64,000 bases of DNA from Nitrososphaerota archaeon (GTDB lineage Archaea; Thermoproteota; Nitrososphaeria; Conexivisphaerales; DTJL01), in NCBI GenBank assembly GCA_021324115.1, contig JAJPJS010000025.1, forward strand, positions 386,122-450,121. The letters are read 5' to 3'. The notes under the pieces were generated by a model that did no database searches, was not told the origin of the DNA, and worked only from the letters and a program-made list of their open reading frames with translations. Shown here piece by piece: positions 52,877-61,254 of this stretch. The stretch's first letter is position 1. The number at the start of each line of letters is the position of its first letter. Both the position numbers and the translations under genes were made by a program.

Positions 52877-53349
52877 GCTGTTTCACCCTTTTGAATCTCC
52901 AGTGTCTCGCCAACCAGTTCGGGGGCTAAAAGACTTGTCGATGCGGTGTAAACATATTCTCCGTCGGGCTGCTTGAATCTTCTCAACTTGCCCTCCTTTG
53001 CAAGCCTAAGGAGGGCAACGGCCACAGACTGTTTGGGATAGACGAAGCCAAAGTTCGCAAGAAGGTCCTTGACCTCAAGAAGTTTTCTGGGCTGTCTACC
53101 CCACTGGCTGTTGAAAAGCTTGATAATAAGGGAAGGAAGGGATTCACCTCTTTCAAACTTTACTTCAGGGAGCTCCTGAGGTTGAGAAGGAGATATGACC
53201 GCAACAGGCTGAGGTGGCGAAGATGTAGAGAGTTTTGAAACGATTGTGGGGATCAGGTCGATCATCTCAAGTATGTCATCCTTCGATGCCTCGATCTCCG
53301 CTTCCACCGTTCCCTGCCTTACCCGCATTCTCACCCTGCTTTCTGACAT
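52873..53349 (-). CDS. two-part winged-helix protein C
   Basis: Likely start ATG 53349 (MSESRVRM): a TATA-like ACATATAATAC at about 53378-53388 puts the transcript start past the track ATG at 53364. The hairpin-helix is MRVRQGTVEAEIEASKDDILEMIDLIPTIVSKL, then a Pro/Gln/Ser linker, then a winged helix (LLEVKDLLANFGFVYPKQSVAVALLRLAKEGKLRRFKQPDGEYVYTA). Third member of the local family next to herA-nurA. Confidence 0.72.
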   Translation of the reverse strand: MSESRVRMRVRQGTVEAEIEASKDDILEMIDLIPTIVSKLSTSSPPQPVAVISPSQPQELPEVKFERGESLPSLIIKLFNSQWGRQPRKLLEVKDLLANFGFVYPKQSVAVALLRLAKEGKLRRFKQPDGEYVYTASTSLLAPELVGETLEIQKGETA

Positions 53350-53617
53350 GCGACATCTTCCCAATGAAGTGTATTATATGTATTTGGAGAAAGGTACGTT
53401 AAGTTTCCCAGGGGGAGGTAAGATTTGATGCTGGCCTCCCATCAAACTGGTAGTATTCAAAAATAAGATCGGCTCTGAAAGCGTGGCCAAAACAGCAGAT
53501 AGAAAGACCGACTGCAAGGTGATTGTTTTAATACAGAGGTGTATATGGATTTCATCATGTGTTTTCAAGGTCAAGAAGATAAGATGATGTTTGTACTTGG
53601 CGTTCGTGGTTATGTTG

Positions 53618-55558
53618 CTATTTCTTTGCTTCAGACTTTTTCTGGTTTATTACTTTCAGGAGTATGCTTTTGACCTCTGAGCTCACGATCGAGCCGTCGA
53701 TTCTTCCCCTTACACGCGCCATGACGGTCCCCATTATCGGGCTGAAGGCTGCTTCTCCTTTCTTTTCCACGAGCTGCATATTTTCCTTGATAGAATCACC
53801 TATTATGCTCCTCAGCTCCTCCACCGTGATCTTCTGGACACCCAGCCTCGCAAGTGCCGTGGGGACATCGTCTGCGTCCCCCTTCGATATCGACTCAAGG
53901 ACAGGCTGCACCGCTTCCTTCGCAAGCTTCCCTTCAGATAGCTGTTTGAAAAGATCAAAAAGTAACTCCTCCGTAATTCTTTCGACATCCATCCCCTCCT
54001 CTCTCCTCACCGCGGTCAGGGTGTCGGTCAGAATGGAAACCACGACGCTCGGGCTCAACTTCGTACTGCTGCAAACCTTCTCGAAGAGTTCGAAGTAATC
54101 TGAGTCCAAGATGCGTTCTGCCTGCTCCAAGGATATTTTGTAAGTAGAGGAGCACGCTTCCACCTGCTCCTCCCATGGCTTTGGAATCTTCTTTCTGACC
54201 CGGTGGAGAACATCTTCGGTGATTTCGATTGGAAGGATATCAGTTTCAGGATACATCCTCGCCGAGCCCGGTCTTGGCCTGAGGTATCTTGTCTCACCCT
54301 CCGGAGTTGCAGCTCGCGTTTCCGCGGGGGGTCCCCTGAGCGACTGGCGGAGCCTGCTCAGAAGCGCTGCAATGCATTCACGGAGTCTTGTGGATTCGCC
54401 GACTAGGAGGAGAAAGGCGTCATCATCGCCGCAGGAAAGCGCCTTTTTCACACTGCTCACCTCTCCTTCGGTGACGCCAAGACCTGGAAGCTCGTCGGAA
54501 TGAAGGAGACCACCCAGCCCGTAGAACCGTGCGATTCCGGCAAGCTCCCTTCCCAGTCTGAGCCCTTCGCTGGGCTCCAGGGATATCAGTCCTTTCATCC
54601 TGGGTAGCTTTACTCCCAGAGCCACTCCCCCGTTCTTCAGGCCTGCGGCGATCACCCTGCTGCCTGTACCGTTGAAGAGATGAGTGAGTTCTCGGGGTGA
54701 CTGTGTGAGGTCTGTTTCATTTATCCCTCTTTCCCTGACCCTTGAGGCGAGTTCGTGGAGCCAGAGTTGACGCCTCGCCTCGAACTCAACCACCTTGGAG
54801 ATAAGCTCGAGCTGCTGAACCCCTTTTACCTCGATCACCTGGCCATTCATCACGGAGATGTTTACGTCCTGTCTTATCGCCCCGAGACCACGTTCCACCC
54901 TGCCCGTCGCCTTCAGCAATCGACCAAGCGACATTGCGAGGTCCTGAACCTGGGCGGGGCTGGCGGTTACAGGAGAGAGGGAAATTTCTATGAGGGGGAC
55001 ACCCAACCTGTCGAGCGAAAATATCCTTTCGCCCGGTTTTTCGCCAATGTTCCTTGCAGCATCCTCTTCAAGCGTGACGGTCTGAACCCCAACCTCCTTC
55101 TGCGGTCCATTCTTCCATCGAAGAGTCCCTCCCAGGCCAACCACCATCGTGCGCTGGAATCCGCTTGTGTTGGAGCCATCGATAACCATCTTCCTCATAA
55201 CATGAATCTCGTCCACGACCTTTGAATCGAGCTGCAATGCTATCATGAGTGCGGTCTCAATGGAGAAGGGGTCCGGGTCATGGGGTGGCTCTTCGTCCGC
55301 TTCAACTATGCAGCTGAAATTCTGCCCAGCCTGATACTTTATCCAGTCCTCCTTCTGCGCTTCAAAAAGAGCGGCGGGATCAACTTCGCCCAATTCACTC
55401 TGGCTGGGTCTCAGTCGTCTTACAAAACTGACCGAGCCTTCCTCCTTTCCGATCGGGCAGTGGCAGAACAGCTTTCTTTCGGCTTGCAACTGCCTGTGTA
55501 GTTCTATACCAACCTTCAGGCCGATCTTCTCAGGGTCGAGCGCAGGCTGGCTGTTCAA
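53618..55558 (-). CDS. gatE: Glu-tRNA(Gln) amidotransferase subunit E
   Basis: A 646-residue GatE: KVGIELHRQLQAERKLFCHCP at the start, GSNTSGFQRTMVVGLGG, SLDRLGVPLIEISLSPV, GAIRQDVNISV, and the GatB/YqeY-type tail (KLAKEAVQPVLESISKG, GEAAFSPIMGTVMARVRGRIDGSIVSSEVKSILLK). It kinases the glutamate on misacylated Glu-tRNA(Gln) and receives ammonia from GatD. gatD is directly upstream with 1 bp between. Its substrate tRNA-Gln is encoded 7 kb away in the same window. Confidence 0.96.
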   Translation of the reverse strand: MNSQPALDPEKIGLKVGIELHRQLQAERKLFCHCPIGKEEGSVSFVRRLRPSQSELGEVDPAALFEAQKEDWIKYQAGQNFSCIVEADEEPPHDPDPFSIETALMIALQLDSKVVDEIHVMRKMVIDGSNTSGFQRTMVVGLGGTLRWKNGPQKEVGVQTVTLEEDAARNIGEKPGERIFSLDRLGVPLIEISLSPVTASPAQVQDLAMSLGRLLKATGRVERGLGAIRQDVNISVMNGQVIEVKGVQQLELISKVVEFEARRQLWLHELASRVRERGINETDLTQSPRELTHLFNGTGSRVIAAGLKNGGVALGVKLPRMKGLISLEPSEGLRLGRELAGIARFYGLGGLLHSDELPGLGVTEGEVSSVKKALSCGDDDAFLLLVGESTRLRECIAALLSRLRQSLRGPPAETRAATPEGETRYLRPRPGSARMYPETDILPIEITEDVLHRVRKKIPKPWEEQVEACSSTYKISLEQAERILDSDYFELFEKVCSSTKLSPSVVVSILTDTLTAVRREEGMDVERITEELLFDLFKQLSEGKLAKEAVQPVLESISKGDADDVPTALARLGVQKITVEELRSIIGDSIKENMQLVEKKGEAAFSPIMGTVMARVRGRIDGSIVSSEVKSILLKVINQKKSEAKK

Positions 55559-55559
55559 A

Positions 55560-56891
55560 TCAAATCAGCCTCCTGTCGGCCAGCTCGCCACGAAGGTTGG
55601 ACCGCATCAATCTTGCTATCTCAGCGGGGTCATTGTGATGCCCGAGTAGCCAGGAAAGTTTCGCGTATGCGACTTCGGAGAGCATGTCACCGAGCGGGAC
55701 AACGCCTAATTTGAGAAGGTCCCTTCCGGTGTCATAGACCGTCATCCTGACGCTTCCGTTTATGCACTGACTCGTCATCGCGACCACGACGCCTCTGGAT
55801 ACCGCTGCCTTGATCGAGTCGAATAGATGCCTGGGTGCATGTCCGAGTCCGGTGCCTTCGAACACTATCCCTCTGCAGCCGGAATCCAGCAAACCTTCAA
55901 TTATTGACGGACTTATTCCAGGATATACCTTCACCAGTGAAACTTTTTCATCGAAGGAGGAGTGAAGGGTGAATCCGTCAAAAGAGTTTCTTCGGGGTGC
56001 AAAACCGGGCCTGAGGCTGATTTCTTCCCCCTTGATGGTTCCTGCCGGTGTTCCATTCACAGTCTGGAAAGCATCCCTTCTGCTTGTGTGAAGTTTTCTC
56101 ACCCTGACGCCTAAATGCACGGTTAACGAAGTATCGCTGAGCCCTGCGTGCATGACGACAAAAACCCCGCTTACCTGCGCATGAGCGGCGAACCTGACGG
56201 CGCCTATCATGTTTATGGCTGAATCAGACGAGGGTCTGTCAGATGACCTCTGGGAACCGACGAGCACCACCGGAACGGGAAGATTTTCCAGTGCAAATGT
56301 CAGCGCGGCCGCGGTGTAGTGCATGGTGTCAGTTCCGTGAGCAACGACCACGCCGTGCGCTCCTTCCATGACTGCAGATGCCACCTCCTCTGCCAGCTTC
56401 GACCAGTGCCTGGGCGTAAGGTTTTCACTGTATACGTTGAATACGGCCTTGGTTGTAATGTCTGCCAAACCAGACAGTTCAGGAACCAGCAGGTAGAGTT
56501 CCTCCGCAGTAAGTGCCGGCTTGACACCACCAGTTCTGTAATCAATACGGCTGGCGATCGTTCCGCCTGTGCCGATTATCGTGACGTTGGGAAGTCCAGA
56601 TGCAGAGGCCGGTTTGGAAGGATGGATAAAACTCGGCTCCCTGCCTTTTTGTTTCAGCGTGATGCTCGAGATCCTGTTGATTGATAAACCAACGTTGTAT
56701 CCGTTGGGAAGTTTCAAGGTCACGATGGTGGGTCTTTCATACGTGGTCTGCGGCAGAAGGACTCCTTCGATCGTATTCCCATCCTTCATCTCCAGGATGA
56801 CATCATCTCCCACTTTTGCCCCCGCCTTCGACAGGAACGATAAAATGGGGTCGCCGTAGCCGCCTGAATTTTCGGTTGTCAATTGAACCAC
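55560..56891 (-). CDS. gatD: Glu-tRNA(Gln) amidotransferase subunit D
   Basis: A 443-residue GatD. N-terminal Sm-like barrel (KVGDDVILEMKDGNTIEGVLLPQT), then the L-asparaginase domain with VTIIGTGGTIASRIDYRTGG (catalytic Thr), HGVVVAHGTDTMHYTAAALTF (Thr-Asp) and VGSQRSSDRPSSDSAINM. It releases ammonia from glutamine or asparagine for GatE. Operon gatD-gatE, archaeal-specific way of making Gln-tRNA. Confidence 0.96.
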   Translation of the reverse strand: MVQLTTENSGGYGDPILSFLSKAGAKVGDDVILEMKDGNTIEGVLLPQTTYERPTIVTLKLPNGYNVGLSINRISSITLKQKGREPSFIHPSKPASASGLPNVTIIGTGGTIASRIDYRTGGVKPALTAEELYLLVPELSGLADITTKAVFNVYSENLTPRHWSKLAEEVASAVMEGAHGVVVAHGTDTMHYTAAALTFALENLPVPVVLVGSQRSSDRPSSDSAINMIGAVRFAAHAQVSGVFVVMHAGLSDTSLTVHLGVRVRKLHTSRRDAFQTVNGTPAGTIKGEEISLRPGFAPRRNSFDGFTLHSSFDEKVSLVKVYPGISPSIIEGLLDSGCRGIVFEGTGLGHAPRHLFDSIKAAVSRGVVVAMTSQCINGSVRMTVYDTGRDLLKLGVVPLGDMLSEVAYAKLSWLLGHHNDPAEIARLMRSNLRGELADRRLI

Positions 56892-57087
56892 GGGTAGATT
56901 AACAAAGAATTATCCCCTGGTGGAGCCGCGTGATTAAACGCTGAGTTGTTACAGCAAATGTTGAAGAAGATTGAGGACAAGGTGTGCGCTGAATCCGTTT
57001 TCGGCCTCATATAAATAAGTAAATCGGCTTCTTCAACCATCATGGAGTGATTTATGAACCACCAATTTTCCAACAAGGTGACTCAGC

Positions 57088-58272
57088 ATGATCTTTGATG
57101 GGATCCATTCGGGCCTGGCAGTGCTGACTTGTTTCCGATGTGGTAAGGAACACAATCCTGCCGAGGTCAATAACACCTGCACTAAATGCGGCGGTACCCT
57201 CCTAGCCCGGTATGACATTCAAAAGGTCGCAAACACTTTCACAAAGTCATCCCTCAAGAAAAGAGTGAAGAGTCTGTGGAGATATACCGAGTTGCTTCCG
57301 CTTCAGGATGAACGGAAACTTGTATCACTTGGTGAAGGGTTGACGCCCATACTGAACCTCAAGGAGTTGGGCAGAGAAGTTGGAATTAGTTTGTTGATGA
57401 TCAAGGATGATGGAATTCTGCCCACCGGCACATTCAAAGCAAGGGGTCAGGCGGTGGCTGTCTCTAGAGCAAAGGAGCTAGGACTGAAGGAACTCTGTGT
57501 GCCTTCGGCCGGGAATGCGGGTGCAGCGATGGCGGCCTATGCTGCTCGGGGGCATCTTGCTGCACATGTTTTTCTTCCTGAAGACTCTCCGATGGCCAAC
57601 CAGATCGAATGCTCGAACTATGGAGCCATACTTCACCTCGTCAGAGGAACTATTGCAGATGCTGCATCTGAGATGAGGAAAGAGATGCTCAGCCATGAAT
57701 GGTTTGATATGTCCACACTGCGCGAGCCATACAGGGTTGAAGGAAAGAAGACGATGGGGCTTGAGATGGCGGAGCAGCTCGACTTCAACCTTCCTGATGT
57801 GGTCATTTATCCGGTGGGCGGCGGCACCGGCCTGATTGGTATGTGGAAGGCTTTTGACGAGCTGGAAGAGCTGGGGTTGATCGGAAGTGGCAGGCCGAAG
57901 ATGGTGGCCGTTCAATCAAGCGGCTGCGATCCAATAGTCAAGGCTTTCCAAAATCGGAAGGATGCCGCCGAGGAGTTCAAGAATCCATCAACTGTGGCAA
58001 GCGGACTGCGTGTTCCATCACCCTTTTCCTCTGAGCTCATTCTCGAAGTAATAAGGAGGAGCTCGGGTACAGCAGTGTCGGTATCTGATGATGAAATTAT
58101 TCTTGAAATGAAGAAGCTCATGAAGGAAGGAATTTCCGCATGCCCCGAGGGAGCGGCCACACTTGCTGGTCTCAGAAGGCTTGTTGATAAGAATTGGATT
58201 GAAAAAGAGGAAAGCGTGCTGCTGTACAATACCGGAACAGCACTGAAGTACATGCATCTCCTGGGAAGTTAA
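57088..58272 (+). CDS. thrC: threonine synthase, PLP dependent
   Basis: A 394-residue fold type II PLP enzyme. An N-terminal zinc ribbon (CFRCG...CTKCGG, Cys 15-34) precedes the catalytic part: LGEGLTPIL, DGILPTGTFKARGQAVA (PLP Lys), CVPSAGNAGAAMAAYAARG, YPVGGGTGLIGMWKAF. Converts phosphohomoserine to threonine. The zinc ribbon form is common in archaeal ThrC. Divergent from gatD with a 196-bp spacer that holds only AT-rich promoter-like DNA. Confidence 0.9.
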   Translation: MIFDGIHSGLAVLTCFRCGKEHNPAEVNNTCTKCGGTLLARYDIQKVANTFTKSSLKKRVKSLWRYTELLPLQDERKLVSLGEGLTPILNLKELGREVGISLLMIKDDGILPTGTFKARGQAVAVSRAKELGLKELCVPSAGNAGAAMAAYAARGHLAAHVFLPEDSPMANQIECSNYGAILHLVRGTIADAASEMRKEMLSHEWFDMSTLREPYRVEGKKTMGLEMAEQLDFNLPDVVIYPVGGGTGLIGMWKAFDELEELGLIGSGRPKMVAVQSSGCDPIVKAFQNRKDAAEEFKNPSTVASGLRVPSPFSSELILEVIRRSSGTAVSVSDDEIILEMKKLMKEGISACPEGAATLAGLRRLVDKNWIEKEESVLLYNTGTALKYMHLLGS

Positions 58273-58407
58273 ACTGCAAGTCCGTGCTCGTTTCTGAGTC
58301 ATACACAAAATTGCTAGTGTTAGCGGATATCATCTCTGATTTCTATCAGCCGATGACTACCTCTCTCGCATTCAAGCCTTTATACTGCTTTTTTCCGCGG
58401 GTATAGT

Positions 58408-59262
58408 GTGAGCCCATTTCTACCGCTCGATGTATTCCTCGCCGGCATCATAGCGGGTCTTCTTGGTTCACTTACGGGGCTGGGAGGAGGGGTGGTCCTT
58501 ACACCTGTGCTTGTCCTTTTTCTTAAGGTGCCGATACAGGATGCTCTTGGAACCTCCCTTATTTCCACGATAGCTACATCCAGTGGGGCGGCCTCGGCCT
58601 ACGTAAAGGATGAACTTTCCAATATGAGAATCGGCATATCTCTTGAGATTGGAACCACGTTGGGTGCTGTAACTGGCTCGCTTTTGCTTTATACAATACA
58701 AAGTATGGGACTGATTTACCTGATCTCTATAATTTTCGGGGCGGTGCTGATTTTTTCTACGTTTCCAAACTTTTCCAGAATGAGAAGTGAGCTTCCTAAG
58801 AATGTCAAACCTGACTATTTCACTCAAAAACTCAAGATACACGGGAAGTATCATGATGAAGCCTTGAATCAGGATGTGGAGTACGTGGGAAGAAGGTATC
58901 CCCTTGGTCTTGCCGGAATGTTCGTAGCTGGCCTTATGTCAGGCCTTTTGGGGATAGGTTCCGGCGCTTTTAAGGTCCTGGCAATGGACACTATGATGTC
59001 CCTACCATTCAAGATTACGACGGCTACAAGCAACTTCATGATCGGTGTCACCGCGGCCACCAGCAGCGGCTTATACTGGTTTCTCGGATACATAGACCCC
59101 CTGCTAGTGGCGGCCACGATACCGGGCGTGCTGCTTGGGTCGCTCATAGGAACAAGGTACCTTAACAGGCTGCTGAGCAGGAGATTGAGACTCATTTTCA
59201 CCTTCGTATTGATCGTGCTGGGAGTACAGCTCATACTCAAGGGAGTGGGGGTGGTTCCGTGA
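58408..59262 (+). CDS. TauE/SafE family sulfite/sulfonate exporter
   Basis: A 284-residue protein with about eight helices, GTG start. It begins FLAGIIAGLLGSLTGLGGGVVLTPVLVLFLKVPIQDALGTSLISTIATSSGAA, the TauE/SafE signature, and repeats it in GLMSGLLGIGSGAFKVLAMDTMMSLPFKITTATSNFMIGVTAA. Likely carries an anion such as sulfite or an organosulfonate. It overlaps the following DUF1634 gene by 4 bp, a common pairing. Confidence 0.9.
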   Translation: MSPFLPLDVFLAGIIAGLLGSLTGLGGGVVLTPVLVLFLKVPIQDALGTSLISTIATSSGAASAYVKDELSNMRIGISLEIGTTLGAVTGSLLLYTIQSMGLIYLISIIFGAVLIFSTFPNFSRMRSELPKNVKPDYFTQKLKIHGKYHDEALNQDVEYVGRRYPLGLAGMFVAGLMSGLLGIGSGAFKVLAMDTMMSLPFKITTATSNFMIGVTAATSSGLYWFLGYIDPLLVAATIPGVLLGSLIGTRYLNRLLSRRLRLIFTFVLIVLGVQLILKGVGVVP

Positions 59263-59600
59263 GTCTCGAACGAGCGATCAGTCTTACACTGAGGACCGGC
59301 GTGGTTGCATCGGCGATACTCGTCCTGATTGGGCTTTCGCTTTACTATGCCGAGGGCACTCCCGTGATGCCCCCGACCAGCTCGTTGAGTGCATTTGCAG
59401 TCTTCTCTGGGCTGCTCGCACTGAAGCCAGAATCTGTAATACTTCTTGGTGTGATCGTCCTGATAGCGACCCCCGTGGTCAGGGTCCTTGAACTCTTCAT
59501 CGATTACCTGTGGAGCAGGGACAGGATCTATGCTGTTCTTTCGGCGCTGGTATTGACGGTCATGCTCGTGGGAATAACGATACTACCTCATTTTCACTGA
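59259..59600 (+). CDS. DUF1634 membrane protein, TauE partner
   Basis: A 113-residue protein with three helices; LRTGVVASAILVLIGLSLYY, LALKPESVILLGVIVLIATPVVRVLELFIDYLWSRDRIYAVLSALVL is typical of DUF1634. The GTG start overlaps the TauE stop (GTGA). These proteins nearly always follow TauE/SafE genes and may be a subunit of the exporter. Confidence 0.85.
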   Translation: MSLERAISLTLRTGVVASAILVLIGLSLYYAEGTPVMPPTSSLSAFAVFSGLLALKPESVILLGVIVLIATPVVRVLELFIDYLWSRDRIYAVLSALVLTVMLVGITILPHFH

Positions 59601-59793
59601 CTGAAAACGAAGATATTCAACCGTAGGAACGGAGGACACATAAGCAGAATGCCCTTGTTTAGCCAGTGAGTATGATTTGCGTGGATTGGCTCATATTCAA
59701 ACAAATGTTCGCATGACATATGCAATCCTTTTTTTCTGTGAGTTAGTTTGTGGCCCTACCTGTTTAAATTGGCAAAGGTTCCTGGCCTCGCTC

Positions 59794-59853
59794 ATGGAAA
59801 CAGGGAAAGGAACCGGTACGCACGAAGGTTTCCCGGAGCAAAACGCTTGGTGA
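59794..59853 (+). CDS. possible 19-codon leader ORF before RuBisCO
   Basis: METGKGTGTHEGFPEQNAW ends 7 nt before the TTG start of rbcL. TTTAAATT at 59763-59770 places the expected transcription start right at its ATG, so it would be read first on a leaderless mRNA, and its end carries the GAAGGTCG ribosome site of rbcL. Translation coupling or control is an inference. Confidence 0.35.
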   Translation: METGKGTGTHEGFPEQNAW

Positions 59854-59860
59854 AGGTCGA

Positions 59861-61171
59861 TTGAAAACCAAAACTGAATCAAAAGAAGTGGAATGGTATC
59901 TAGACTTCGTCGACAAGAAGGCCAGACCCGAAAAGGATGATCTCGTAGCACTTTTCAGAATAATCCCGGCGGAGGGATTCACCATTGAGGAGGCTGCTGG
60001 CAGGGTTGCATCTGAAAGCAGTGTGGGAACATGGACGACGCTGACTACTCTGACACCACGTGTCAGAAAACTTATGGCAAAAGCTTACCAATTTTCAGGA
60101 GAGTTCGTGTCGATAACATACCCTCAGGAACTGTTCGAAGAAGCCAACATGCCCCAGGTACTCAGCTCTGTGGCGGGCAACGTTTTCGGCATGAAGGCAG
60201 TCAGGGGGCTGAGACTGATCGACATCAGCTGGCCGGAACCTCTGGTGAGTAAGTTCAGGGGGCCCCAGTTTGGTATGCAGGGTATACGCAGCTTCATGAA
60301 AATCAGGAAGCGTCCGCTCACGGCATCCGTACCAAAACCAAAGCTTGGATTGACTTATGAGGAGCATGCCAAGCATGGCTACGAGGCTTGGAGCGGAGGC
60401 CTCGACCTACTGAAGGATGATGAAAACCTGACAAATCAGGACTTCAACTCCTTCGAAAAGAGAGCCAGATTATGCTACAGGCTCAGGGACAAGGCTGAAA
60501 GGGAAACAGGTGAGAGAAAAAGCTACCTGATCAACATAACTGCAGAAACTAAGGAGATGGAGAGGCGGGCGCGGCTGGTAAAGGAGTTGGGAGGGGAGTA
60601 CGTCATGATCGACATATGCACTACAGGCTGGGCTGCACTACAGACTCTCAGGGAGACATGCCAAGATTTGGGTCTTGCGATACATGCCCATCGGGCGTTT
60701 CACGCGGCATTTACAAGGAATCCTGAGCACGGGATGTCGATGACCGTCCTGGCCGAAACGGCTCGGCTGATAGGCGTGGACCAACTGCACATAGGTACGG
60801 TGATCGGAAAGCTTGAGGCGTCGGAGGAGGAGGTCCTTACGCTGAGGGACAAAGTCGTGGGCAAGAAGTATGAAGGCAGGAGGAACACGCTCCCGCAGAA
60901 CTGGTTCGGTAAGAAAGATGTACTTCCCGTCAGCTCGGGCGGGCTTCACGTGGGGCTTCTGTACCCTCTCCTGAAGATGCTGGGTACGGACATAATCGTT
61001 CAGATGGGCGGAGGGATATGGGGGCATCCGATGGGAGGAAGGGCAGGAGCGAAAGCGTTGAGGGAAGCCATCGATGCGTACATGTCGGGTTCGGATTTGA
61101 ATGATACCACCAAGGCAAGCAAGGAGCTTAAGGCAGCCCTTGAGAAGTGGGGTACCAAGACCTACGAGTGA
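59861..61171 (+). CDS. rbcL: ribulose-bisphosphate carboxylase large chain, archaeal form III
   Basis: A 436-residue form III RuBisCO. Catalytic parts are all present: GTWTTL, SVPKPKLGL (Lys159), GGLDLLKDDENL (carbamate Lys185, then DDE), HAHRAFHAAFTRNPEHG, QLHIGTVIGKLE (loop 6 Lys), SSGGLHVG and GGGIWGHPMG. Start TTG with GAAGG 5 nt or so upstream. Form III usually serves AMP/nucleoside salvage together with AMP phosphorylase and ribose-1,5-bisphosphate isomerase, which are not in this window. No small subunit gene. It is followed after 83 bp by PEP carboxykinase. Confidence 0.94.
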   Translation: MKTKTESKEVEWYLDFVDKKARPEKDDLVALFRIIPAEGFTIEEAAGRVASESSVGTWTTLTTLTPRVRKLMAKAYQFSGEFVSITYPQELFEEANMPQVLSSVAGNVFGMKAVRGLRLIDISWPEPLVSKFRGPQFGMQGIRSFMKIRKRPLTASVPKPKLGLTYEEHAKHGYEAWSGGLDLLKDDENLTNQDFNSFEKRARLCYRLRDKAERETGERKSYLINITAETKEMERRARLVKELGGEYVMIDICTTGWAALQTLRETCQDLGLAIHAHRAFHAAFTRNPEHGMSMTVLAETARLIGVDQLHIGTVIGKLEASEEEVLTLRDKVVGKKYEGRRNTLPQNWFGKKDVLPVSSGGLHVGLLYPLLKMLGTDIIVQMGGGIWGHPMGGRAGAKALREAIDAYMSGSDLNDTTKASKELKAALEKWGTKTYE

Positions 61172-61254
61172 AAATCGACTACTGACGTATTAAACAAGAA
61201 GAAAAGACGTCCGGTCAAAGGTTTTAACCCAGAGTCAGACCGGGGGGCAGACCC

